DNA of 64,000 nt from Amycolatopsis anabasis (lineage in GTDB: Bacteria > Actinomycetota > Actinomycetes > Mycobacteriales > Pseudonocardiaceae). Shown here piece after piece: positions 16,410-23,928 of the stretch. The position numbers and the translations under genes are program-made. The DNA is taken from NCBI RefSeq assembly GCF_009765355.1, contig NZ_VTHK01000004.1, positions 310,001 through 374,000 of the forward strand, read 5' to 3'. The notes under the pieces are model-generated. The model worked only from the letters and a program-made list of their open reading frames with translations, ran no database searches and was not told the DNA's origin. Each line of letters starts with the position of its first letter. Position 1 is the first letter of the stretch.

Positions 16410-17504
16410 TCAGAGCGAAGCCATGGCCTGCTCGCGTTCGCGCACTCGCGGCAGGATCTCCGCGCAGAAGTACGGCAGGCTTTCGATGTCCGGTCTGCCG
16501 TGGAAGAGGAACTGGGTGACCCCGATCCGGCGGTACTCGAAGAGGGCGTCGGTGATCCCGTCCGGGGTGCCGACCAGCGCCAGCGCGTTCGGGCCGAGGA
16601 ACGGAATGGCGCCGAGCCACAGATACGGTTTCGGCCAGTCCGCCGCACCGGCGCCCAGGGTGTAGGTGGTGGTGAAGCCGATCGACTCGGCGCTCTCCTT
16701 ACGGAACCGGTCCTGCACCCGCCGCGCCCGCGCCCCCGCGGATTCGATCAGCGCCCGCCCCGCCTCGATCGCCTCGTCGCGGGAGGGCCGGGCGATGATC
16801 GAGAACAGCAGGCCGGCCTCCCGGCCCGCGGCCAGCACCGGCTGGATCCGCGGCGCGATCTCCTCCGGCGTGCCGCCGATGCGCAGCAACGCATCGCCGT
16901 GCTTCACCGCCAGCCCGGCCGCCAGCTCCGAACTCCCGCCGAAGAACAGCTCCGGGCCGCGCCGGGCCCCGGCGGCGAAGGGAACCTTGACCCGGGCGCC
17001 TTCGACCCGCAGGTACCTGCCGTGGAAGTCGACCGGATCCTCGCCGTTCCACAAGGCACGGCAGACGGTCCAGAACTCGTCGCTGTAGCCGAACCGGTCG
17101 TCGTGCGAACGGAAGTCGCCGTAGGAGCGCAGCTCCTGCGAGGAGTACCCGGCGACGACGTTGATCGCGACGCGGCCACCGGTCAATGTGGACACCGTGT
17201 TCACCTGCTGGACGAGGTAGGTCGGCGAGATGATCCCCGGCCGCACCGCGACCATGAACCGCACGCGCCGGGTCGCCGTCGCGAAGTGGGTGGCCAGCGT
17301 GATCGGATCCGCCCGGTGGAACCCGATCGGCAGGAGCAGCTGATCGATGCCGCCGCGGTCCGCCAGCCGGCAGAGCTCGAGCTGGGCGTCGAGATCGGCC
17401 ATCGGATCGATGTCCCGCCGGTCCTGAGCGCCCCGGGTGGCGTCGGCCGCGCCGGTTCCCGGCACGCTCCAGTGAAAACGCATCGGCTTGGCTGGCTCGA
17501 GCAT
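16410..17504 (-). CDS. LLM-class flavin-dependent monooxygenase (SsuD-like)
   Basis: 364 residues of the bacterial luciferase-like (beta/alpha)8 family, which uses FMNH2 or F420 supplied by a partner. Typical pieces are FHWSVPGTG at the start, HRADPITLATHFATATRRVR, FMVAVRPGIISPTYLVQQVN, TLTGGRVAINVVAGYS, and the substrate/flavin region ELFFGGSSELAAGLAVKHGD. Resemblance is closest to alkanesulfonate monooxygenases. It is last of a three-gene minus-strand unit behind two small paralogous proteins. ATG at 17504 follows AAGGGG; a TTG two codons upstream is less likely. The flavin could come from the nitroreductase-like protein at 20158-20871. Substrate is unknown. Confidence 0.88.
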   Translation of the reverse strand: MLEPAKPMRFHWSVPGTGAADATRGAQDRRDIDPMADLDAQLELCRLADRGGIDQLLLPIGFHRADPITLATHFATATRRVRFMVAVRPGIISPTYLVQQVNTVSTLTGGRVAINVVAGYSSQELRSYGDFRSHDDRFGYSDEFWTVCRALWNGEDPVDFHGRYLRVEGARVKVPFAAGARRGPELFFGGSSELAAGLAVKHGDALLRIGGTPEEIAPRIQPVLAAGREAGLLFSIIARPSRDEAIEAGRALIESAGARARRVQDRFRKESAESIGFTTTYTLGAGAADWPKPYLWLGAIPFLGPNALALVGTPDGITDALFEYRRIGVTQFLFHGRPDIESLPYFCAEILPRVREREQAMASL

Positions 17505-17546
17505 GGTCAATCCCCTTTGTCTGGCCCTTCCCCGCCGGAATCCGGA

Positions 17547-17960
17547 TCAGGTTCTGGGCAAGTAGAAGTGGTCGCGCTGGAAGTAACCGCTGCGTCCGCT
17601 GGAATCGGTGAAGACCGAGTACGCGTCCACCACGAGCAGGCGCTGGTTGAGGTATCCGGCGAGCAACACGGTCGCGAAGTCGAACCGGTAGTTCGCGCGG
17701 AAGCCGACGGCCTCGGCGGTGTCCACCCCGGAGCTGAACGCGGCGCCCGCGACCTCGCCCCAGTAACGGGGTTCCGGCCGGTCCGCCCCGAACACCCCGA
17801 TCGAAAGGGCTGCTCCGCGATCGCCGATCACGATCCGGCTGATGCCGGTCGATCGTTCGTCGTAGCCGACCCATTCGCCGAGCAGCGGCCGGAGGTCCGG
17901 GGCACGGCCGGGCGGCACGAGGCGCCCGCTGCGCGGGCGATCCTTGAACCGTGTCGCCAT
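17547..17960 (-). CDS. Small beta-rich protein of unknown function (second paralogue)
   Basis: 137 residues, no signal peptide. It aligns throughout with the preceding gene: LRPLLGEWVGYDERSTGISR versus DVAPLLGTWFATDHHATGVL, then FGADRPEPRYWGEV versus FGADSTGSQDWGET, then SVFTDSSGRSGYFQRDHFY versus NTFADASGRSNYFSREFFY. The LLGxW start and alternating hydrophobic pattern suggest a small beta-barrel like nitrobindin or lipocalin-type binding proteins; this is a guess from pattern only. Its ATG overlaps the stop of the upstream paralogue by one base (TGATG), so the two are translationally coupled. Function unknown; the neighbouring monooxygenase suggests small-molecule chemistry. Confidence 0.75.
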   Translation of the reverse strand: MATRFKDRPRSGRLVPPGRAPDLRPLLGEWVGYDERSTGISRIVIGDRGAALSIGVFGADRPEPRYWGEVAGAAFSSGVDTAEAVGFRANYRFDFATVLLAGYLNQRLLVVDAYSVFTDSSGRSGYFQRDHFYLPRT

Positions 17961-18394
17961 CAACCTCCGGCACCTCCACTGGGCCGGTAGAAGAACTCGC
18001 GGCTGAAATAGTTCGACCGGCCGCTGGCGTCGGCGAAGGTGTTGAAGGTGTCGAGCACGAGAATGCCCTGTTTCGCGTAGGCGGCCAGAATCGTGTGCAG
18101 GAAACCGAAGTCGTAGGCGGCGGTGAACGCCATCGCCTCGGTGGCCGTCACCGTCGCTCCGTACACCGTGGCCGCGGTCTCGCCCCAGTCCTGGGATCCG
18201 GTGGAATCCGCGCCGAAGGTTCGGATGACGAGCGCACCATCGCGCCGGCTCAGCGTGATCCGCAGCACGCCGGTCGCGTGGTGATCCGTGGCGAACCAGG
18301 TGCCCAGCAGGGGCGCGACGTCGAGCGCACCGCCCGGCGCCGCGACGCCCTCCGGGAGCCGGTCCTCTTCCCGCAAAAAACCGAAAGTTTCCAT
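17960..18394 (-). CDS. Small beta-rich protein of unknown function (first paralogue)
   Basis: 144 residues and first gene of the leftward unit. AGAGG precedes the ATG at 18394. It is a diverged tandem duplicate of the next gene (about a third identical by eye, same length). Conserved in both are LLGxW near residue 30, a central TFGADSTGSQDWGE, a hydrophobic middle, and a C-terminal (T/A)DxSGRSxYFxRxxFYxP. The shared W, DWGE and SGR positions are the best candidates for a functional site. A heterodimer is a natural guess for a coupled paralogue pair. No named family was recognised. Confidence 0.75.
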   Translation of the reverse strand: METFGFLREEDRLPEGVAAPGGALDVAPLLGTWFATDHHATGVLRITLSRRDGALVIRTFGADSTGSQDWGETAATVYGATVTATEAMAFTAAYDFGFLHTILAAYAKQGILVLDTFNTFADASGRSNYFSREFFYRPSGGAGG

Positions 18395-18697
18395 CTATCT
18401 ACCTCTGCGGAGAGTCTGCGACATCCGTCCACCGCGGGACATGGCGTCTTTCCCCTAGGCGAAAGACGCGCCACCTAAGTACGCCCAACGCCCGGGCCAC
18501 CGGAAACGGGAGATCGGCACCGGCCACTTGACAGAGCCCGCTTGTGACTTTTCGACTAAATAGTCATACTTCCCGTCAACCCGGCCGTCCACTACCGCGT
18601 CCAGGCCGGCAACTGAACATGATCGCGAGTACGTGATCGGGGTGAACACGGACCGCGCGTTGCCACTCCCCATTCCCTGCAAGTGGAGGAGGAACAC
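18395..18697. promoter_or_regulatory. Divergent promoter region of the unknown locus
   Basis: No gene is present. Visible signals: a hairpin GCGTCTTTC/GAAAGACGC (18444-18452 with 18461-18469), a TTGACA at 18528-18533 reading right, and an AT-rich dyad GACTA-AA-TAGTC at 18554-18565, unusual in this GC-rich DNA and operator-like. The region must drive both the leftward three-gene unit and the rightward transporter-phosphatase gene. The elements are seen; promoter assignment is inference. Confidence 0.45.
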
Positions 18698-20188
18698 TTG
18701 ACGCGCGTACGTCGAGCCGGAATCGGCATGCTCGGTCTCGGTATCGCCTACTTCCTTTGGTACGTCCCCTACAGCGCCCTGGCGAAGGCCATGTCCAGCG
18801 GGCTGTTCCCGGTCACGCACGGGCCGATCGGCGGCGTGGTGCTGCTGCCCGCGGCCGCCCTCGGCATGCTGTGCGCGATGCCGGTGACCCTCACCGCGCT
18901 GCGCTGGTGGAAATACGCGCGCCGCCGATCCTGGCGCGGGCTGAGCCTGCCGTGGCCCGGCCGGGAGACCGCGATGTCGGCGTTCTGGATGGCGTTGATC
19001 GTGGGCACCACCACGCTCAACTTCACCTTCCCCGGGGTGTCGATCCTGCTCATGCTCGTGCTGATGCGGATCGAGACGCTGGTGCTCTCGCCGTCGGTGG
19101 ACCTGGTGCGGCGCCGGAAGATCCACCGGTACTCCCTGGTGGCCCTCGGGTTCAGCGCGCTGTCCGCGGTGGTGGCACTGTCCGATGTGGACAACTACCT
19201 GCTCACCCTCGGCGCGGTGGCCAGCCTGTCCGGCTACCTGGCGGGTTACACCGGCCGCTTCCTCATCATGAGCAGGCACGCGAAGACCGGTGACCTGGCG
19301 CGCGATCGCCGCTACTTCGTCGAGGAGCACATGACCACGCCGGTGCTCCTGCTGGCCCTGCTCGCGCTGCCCGCCCTGATCGGGCAGGGGGCCACGATGC
19401 AGGCGCTTCGCGACGGCTTCAGCACCTTCCTGGCCACCCCCGCCGCGCTGCCCGCGTTCGCGATCGGCGTGTGCTACGAGGGACTCTTCGTGTTCACCAC
19501 GCTGATCTTCCTCGACCGGCGGGAATACTCCTTCTGCATGCCGGTGCACGTGTGCTCCAGCCTGCTGGCCGGCGTGGCCGCCTCGTTCGCGCTGACGGCG
19601 AGCTACGGCACCGCGCCACCGAGCGCGGCCCAGTTCGCCGCGGCCGGATGCGTCATCCTCGCCGCGTTCTCGCTGGCCTACCCGGCGATTCGCGCCAAGC
19701 TGGCCGCATCAACCACACGCGAGCGCGTGCTGCTGTTCGTCTGCGGGGGCAACGCCGTCCGGTCCCCGATGGCCGCGGCGGTCGCCAGGGCCGAACTCGC
19801 CGGGGCCGGGGTCCGCGGCTGGGCGGTGCGCAGCGCGGGCGTGTCGGTGGCCGATCCCGGCGGCGGTGTCTCGCCTCGAGCCGCCGAAGCCCTGCGGGAG
19901 CTGGACATTCCGGTCCCGGCGCACTCCGCGCGCCCGCTCACCCGGCGAATGTGCGCGGAGAGCACCACCGTCTACTGCATGACGCGAGCGCACCGCGCGG
20001 CCGCGGTGGCGATGGCGCCCGAGCTGAGCGACCGGATCGTCTGCCTGGACCCCGGCGAGGACGTCCGCGAGCCGACCGGTTCGCGAGTGTCCTATGCGGA
20101 CTGCGCCCGCCGGATCCGGGAGCTGGTCCGGCGCCGGGTGCGCGAGTCGCTCGCCTGCTACCCGGCGCTCCCGGTCTCCGGAGGTTGA
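18698..20188 (+). CDS. DMT-like membrane transporter fused to low-molecular-weight protein tyrosine phosphatase
   Basis: 496 residues. Residues 1-335 have about ten hydrophobic helices arranged like drug/metabolite transporters (two blocks of five). Residues about 342-490 are a complete LMW-PTP/ArsC-like domain: VLLFVCGGNAVRSPMAAAVA contains the P-loop C(X)5RS with Cys349 as nucleophile, and VCLDPGEDVREP supplies the general acid Asp451. The second P-loop Cys of classical enzymes is Val. Start taken as the TTG at 18698 because GGAGGAGG lies directly before it; a GTG five codons upstream overlaps that site. The 3' end overlaps the converging nitroreductase by 31 bases. The phosphatase would face the cytosol. 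The cargo and phosphosubstrate are unknown. Confidence 0.85.
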   Translation: MTRVRRAGIGMLGLGIAYFLWYVPYSALAKAMSSGLFPVTHGPIGGVVLLPAAALGMLCAMPVTLTALRWWKYARRRSWRGLSLPWPGRETAMSAFWMALIVGTTTLNFTFPGVSILLMLVLMRIETLVLSPSVDLVRRRKIHRYSLVALGFSALSAVVALSDVDNYLLTLGAVASLSGYLAGYTGRFLIMSRHAKTGDLARDRRYFVEEHMTTPVLLLALLALPALIGQGATMQALRDGFSTFLATPAALPAFAIGVCYEGLFVFTTLIFLDRREYSFCMPVHVCSSLLAGVAASFALTASYGTAPPSAAQFAAAGCVILAAFSLAYPAIRAKLAASTTRERVLLFVCGGNAVRSPMAAAVARAELAGAGVRGWAVRSAGVSVADPGGGVSPRAAEALRELDIPVPAHSARPLTRRMCAESTTVYCMTRAHRAAAVAMAPELSDRIVCLDPGEDVREPTGSRVSYADCARRIRELVRRRVRESLACYPALPVSGG

Positions 20189-20871
20189 CGGCCATGCCAT
20201 TGCACGTACTCCGCGGGCACCGCGCGGCGCGGCCGGAACCGGTTCACCGCCATCGACTCGTCCGGGTATCCCACCGCGAGTCCGCAGACGATCAGCCGGT
20301 CCGCGCCGAGGCCGAGCTCGTCCCGGATGCTGTCCGCGTGCCCGGCGACGCTGTACTGCGGGCAACTGCCGAGGCCGCAGGCGACCAAGGCGAGCATGAC
20401 GTTTTCCAGGAACAGGCCCATTTCCAGGAACAGTCCCGGCGGGGCGTCCGCGGGCAGGTGGAAGATCATCTCGACCGGGGCGCCGTAGAACCGGAGGTTG
20501 TCCCGGACGTGCGTCCGCCGGGCGGCCCGGTCTTCCCGGGCGATTCCCTTGGCCCGCAAGACTCCCGCCCCCGCCTCCCGCGCACGGGCCGCGGTCGTCT
20601 CGTCGGGCCGCGCCGGGCGGTTCGGGTAGTCGGGCTTCGGCTCGAGGCCGTGGTCGAAGTCCGCGCACAGCCGCCGGGCGAGCGCGTCCCGGGAACTCCC
20701 CGAAACGACCGCCACCTGCCACGGCTGACCGTTGCGCGTCGATGGCGCGTGCGCCGCGGCGCGCAGCACCTTCTCCAGCACCCGGCGCGAGACCGGCCGG
20801 TCCAGGAAACACCGCTTGCTCTGCCTAGCTCGCAGGACGGCGGAGAAGCCAGTCCAGGTAACGCCTTCCAT
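20158..20871 (-). CDS. Nitroreductase family flavoprotein
   Basis: 237 residues of the FMN-dependent nitroreductase fold. Visible are the FMN phosphate-binding RARQSKRCFLDRPVSRRVLE, the APSTRNGQPWQVAVV segment, a central LFLEMGLFLENVMLALVACG helix and LGADRLIVCGLAVGYPDES near the end, followed by NRFRPRRAVP. Members reduce nitro groups, quinones or free flavin with NAD(P)H. In this locus it may supply reduced flavin to the LLM monooxygenase and the acyl-CoA-dehydrogenase-fold enzyme; that is inference. It reads leftward and diverges from the AroD-AroE fusion with 20 bases between starts, so promoters must overlap the coding ends. Confidence 0.9.
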   Translation of the reverse strand: MEGVTWTGFSAVLRARQSKRCFLDRPVSRRVLEKVLRAAAHAPSTRNGQPWQVAVVSGSSRDALARRLCADFDHGLEPKPDYPNRPARPDETTAARAREAGAGVLRAKGIAREDRAARRTHVRDNLRFYGAPVEMIFHLPADAPPGLFLEMGLFLENVMLALVACGLGSCPQYSVAGHADSIRDELGLGADRLIVCGLAVGYPDESMAVNRFRPRRAVPAEYVQWHGRQPPETGSAG

Positions 20872-20891
20872 AGCAAGGGATTGTCGCCGCG

Positions 20892-22463
20892 ATGAACCAG
20901 CTGTCCAGAACTCGACCGATTGAGCAGACTTCCGGTGCCCGCGGACCGACCGGCTCCGCCGCGCGACGATGTTCGGTCACGGCGATCTGCACGGCCGCCG
21001 ATCAATGCACCGCGCAGGAACTGCGCGCGCTGCCGAAATCGGTCAGCGGCTTGGAAATTCGCGCCGATCTGGTGGGCGATCCGGATCCCGCCGCGCTCCG
21101 CGACCGGTTCGGCGGAGAGCTCGTCTACAGCCTCCGGCCCGTCGGGACGGGCGGCGCGTTCTCGGGCGGCTCGCCGGAACGCCGGCGGCGCCTGCTCGCC
21201 GCCGCGCGGAGCTACGACGTGGTCGACCTCGACGTGGACCAGGACCTGACCCGGGAACTGCTCGCCGCCGTACCGGCCCATCGCCGCCGGATCTCCTGGC
21301 ACGGCTGGCCCGAGGACCTCGCCGGTCTGCTCGGCGTCTTCCGGCGGATGTCCGCCACCCCGGCGCGCCTGTACCTGCTGGCGCCGGTGGTGAAATCCGT
21401 CGAGCAGGCCATCGCGCCACTGCGCATGCTGGAGTTGCTCGACCGCGCGGACGTCACCGCGTTCGGCGACGGGGAGTTCGGCGTCAGCGGCCGGCTGCTC
21501 GCACCGTGGTTCGGCGCGCCCGTGGTGTTCGGTCGGCTCGGCCGGGAAAGCGCGCGCGGCCTGCCCTCGATCGAGCGCCTGCTGCGGGACTACCCGTTCC
21601 CGGCGCTGCCCCGGATCGAGCGCCTGTTCGGCATCGTCGGCCGATCCGTCTTCGGCTCGCTCTCACCCCGGTTGCACAACTCGGCCTACCAGGCGCTCGG
21701 CCTGCCCGCGCTGTTCCTGCCGATGCCGACCGGCGCGTTCGCCCGTTCCTGGGCGGCGATGAACACCGGATACGAGCGGCTCGGCCTGCCGTTCGGCGGC
21801 GCGACCGTGGTCGCGCCGTTCAAGGAGGAAGCGTTGAGCATCGCGAGCACGGCGAGCACCACGGCCGCCGAGGCCGGCGCCGCCAACCTCCTGGTCCGGC
21901 AGGAAGCGAGCTGGCGGGCGCACACCACCGATCCCGCCGGTGTGGTCGGGGCACTGAAACGGGCCGGGATACCGCTGCGCGGGAGGAAGGCCGCGGTGGT
22001 CGGCTGCGGTGGCGCGGGACGAGGCGCCGCGATCGGGCTGCTGCGCGCGGGCGCGTCGCCCACCCTGGTCAACCGGGGCCAGGCGCGCGGCCGGTTCGCG
22101 GCGACGCTGCTCGGACTCGGCTACGTGCCGCTGTCCCGGTTCTCGCCGGAGGACTACTCGCTCATCGTGCACGCCACCCCCGCGTTCGACGAGCCGCCCT
22201 TCCCGCTCGGCCGGATCGCCGAGGACGCCGTGGTCGTGGACCTGCCCTACGGCACGCGGGAAACCGCGCTCTCCGCCGCCGCGCGCAAACGGCGGATCCG
22301 CCTGGTCAACGGCTGGGAAGTGCTGCTCATCGAGGTGTCCCGGCAGTTCCGCCTGATGACGGGCCGGTCCATGCCGGCCGTGACCTCGGTGGACGGCCGC
22401 GTCCAGCCGAACGCGACACCGAACCGAACCCCCATTCCTTCCCCCTGGGAGCGTGCCCGATGA
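20892..22463 (+). CDS. Bifunctional 3-dehydroquinate dehydratase (type I)/shikimate dehydrogenase
   Basis: 523 residues. Residues about 28-235 are a type I dehydroquinase barrel (LEIRADLVGDPDPAALRD; Schiff-base Lys in YLLAPVVKSVEQA), and residues about 240-500 a shikimate dehydrogenase: FGSLSPRLHNSAYQALGLPA, substrate Lys in VVAPFKEEAL, catalytic Asp in AHTTDPAGVVGAL and a Rossmann loop AVVGCGGAGRGAA. This order is the plant AroDE arrangement, rare in bacteria, where the steps are normally separate genes and actinobacteria mostly use type II dehydroquinase. It would turn 3-dehydroquinate into shikimate, or act on a related cyclohexane acid. Stop overlaps the next start (ATGA). Probably a pathway-specific enzyme rather than the housekeeping one. 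Confidence 0.85.
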   Translation: MNQLSRTRPIEQTSGARGPTGSAARRCSVTAICTAADQCTAQELRALPKSVSGLEIRADLVGDPDPAALRDRFGGELVYSLRPVGTGGAFSGGSPERRRRLLAAARSYDVVDLDVDQDLTRELLAAVPAHRRRISWHGWPEDLAGLLGVFRRMSATPARLYLLAPVVKSVEQAIAPLRMLELLDRADVTAFGDGEFGVSGRLLAPWFGAPVVFGRLGRESARGLPSIERLLRDYPFPALPRIERLFGIVGRSVFGSLSPRLHNSAYQALGLPALFLPMPTGAFARSWAAMNTGYERLGLPFGGATVVAPFKEEALSIASTASTTAAEAGAANLLVRQEASWRAHTTDPAGVVGALKRAGIPLRGRKAAVVGCGGAGRGAAIGLLRAGASPTLVNRGQARGRFAATLLGLGYVPLSRFSPEDYSLIVHATPAFDEPPFPLGRIAEDAVVVDLPYGTRETALSAAARKRRIRLVNGWEVLLIEVSRQFRLMTGRSMPAVTSVDGRVQPNATPNRTPIPSPWERAR

Positions 22464-23629
22464 CCATCCACACCGACTACCGCGCGGACCTCTCGATGCT
22501 GACCGGCGCCTTCGCCCAGCGCGCCGCGGAATACGACCGCACCGCCACCTTCCCGGCACGGGATTTCGAGGACCTCTTCGCCGCCGGACTGCACGCGCCG
22601 ACGGTGCCGGAAGAGTACGGCGGCATGGGCATCGGCCCGCTGCAGGGCGAAACCCACGCGCTCTGGATGATGACCAAGGAACTCGCGTCGGCGGACCTCT
22701 CCCTCGCCCGCTGCTGGGAGGGCCACGCCAACTCCCTGCTGCTCATCGACGCCCTCGGCACCGAGGCGCAGCGGTCGCGGTGGTTCGACGGCGTCGTGCG
22801 GAGCGGCGAGAAGTGGGTCGTCTGGAGCGGGGAGCCCCGGGCGGTCAAACCGGGCGAGCGGCGCCGCTTCGGCACCACGATCCGGCGCCGCGGCGACGGC
22901 TGGGTGGTGAACGGGAGCAAGGTGTTCGCCACCGGCGCCACCGGCGCGGACTGGGCGATCCTGCTGATCGACCCGGCCGGGCCGGGCGGGGCCCGGCACG
23001 CCGGACCGGACGCCGAGGTGCTGATGCTCGCCTGCCGCCTGGACGATCCCTCCATCTCGGTGGACGACTCGTGGTGGGATCCGATCGGCATGCGCGCCAC
23101 GGCAAGCCATCTGCTCCGCTTCGACGACACGTACATCCCGGACGCGCAGCGGATCGGCCAGCCCGGCGACTACCTGAGCCAGGGGTGGCAGACGGCCTTC
23201 GTCCCGCACTACGCCGCGAGTTTCCTCGGCGCCGCCGAAGCGGCCCACGACTACGCGGCGGAGTACGTCCTGCGCCAGGAGAAGGGCGGCGATCCCTATG
23301 TGCAGCACCGAATCGGCGCCATGGCCCTCGCGGTGGAGACCGGCCACCTGTGGCTGAAACACGTGGCGGGCCTGTGGGATCGGGGCGACAAGGAGAAAGC
23401 GGGTCTCGCCGGCACCCAGGCGTGGTACGTGATCGAACGGGCGGCCCTGGAAACCGTGCACCACTGCGTGCGGGTGTGCGGCGCGCGCTGCCTGATCCGC
23501 CCGAGCGCGGTCGAACGGCTGCTGCGCGACCTGTCGTTCTACGTGTGCCACGACAACGAGGACCGCCTGCTCGCCACGGTCGGCCGCGCCGCGCTGGGCC
23601 AGCCCTTCGACCCCGCGTTCCACCGGTGA
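22460..23629 (+). CDS. Acyl-CoA dehydrogenase-fold flavoenzyme
   Basis: 389 residues. The N-terminal helical domain has FEDLFAAGLHAPTVPEEYGG, the middle beta domain has GWVVNGSKVFATGATGADWA, and the C-terminal helical domain includes GTQAWYVIERAALETVHHC. No residue could be identified as the catalytic Glu of fatty acyl-CoA dehydrogenases, and the end (GQPFDPAFHR) resembles the flavin monooxygenase branch of this fold (DszC/SfnB-type). It could therefore be an oxygenase rather than a dehydrogenase. Its ATG overlaps the stop of the AroD-AroE fusion by four bases, so the two are translationally coupled and should act on the same pathway. Confidence 0.82.
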   Translation: MTIHTDYRADLSMLTGAFAQRAAEYDRTATFPARDFEDLFAAGLHAPTVPEEYGGMGIGPLQGETHALWMMTKELASADLSLARCWEGHANSLLLIDALGTEAQRSRWFDGVVRSGEKWVVWSGEPRAVKPGERRRFGTTIRRRGDGWVVNGSKVFATGATGADWAILLIDPAGPGGARHAGPDAEVLMLACRLDDPSISVDDSWWDPIGMRATASHLLRFDDTYIPDAQRIGQPGDYLSQGWQTAFVPHYAASFLGAAEAAHDYAAEYVLRQEKGGDPYVQHRIGAMALAVETGHLWLKHVAGLWDRGDKEKAGLAGTQAWYVIERAALETVHHCVRVCGARCLIRPSAVERLLRDLSFYVCHDNEDRLLATVGRAALGQPFDPAFHR

Positions 23630-23747
23630 GTACCTAAGTAGACCGCGCACTCCTAGGAGATTCTGCGCATGTCCCGGGGTCGTGACGATGACGTAACTTC
23701 CGGCCATACCCCGTAGGTCGTATGCGGCGGGCGGCATCCGTCCCGGC

Positions 23748-23829
23748 ACGAGGTTCACCCGCGTCAGGACCAGGGCGCGCCCGTACGGGTGTGGTGGGGC
23801 TGACGCGGGTCACCCCCCTGGAACCTCGT
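23748..23829. terminator. Large imperfect hairpin between convergent genes
   Basis: ACGAGGTTC plus ACCCGCGTCA (23748-23766) pair with TGACGCGGGT (23801-23810) and GAACCTCGT (23821-23829), with a ten-base bulge on the 3' side and a small inner hairpin CCCGTACGGG. The 299-base spacer 23630-23928 otherwise holds nothing recognisable. The position between two converging genes favours a bidirectional terminator. Confidence 0.45.
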
Positions 23830-23928
23830 AGCGCGGGCGCGGAGACGTTCCGCCGCACACGGCGCCGGGGGGAACAGGAGTCGACGCCCCCTTTTGTTCC
23901 AGACCCTGTTCTCCCCGTCGCGCACCCG

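Noticed and set aside
23630..23928. Cobalamin-type or other riboswitch in the spacer with the large hairpin
   Set aside because: The spacer is downstream of both neighbouring genes (they converge), and no conserved riboswitch core was found; a terminator explains it better.
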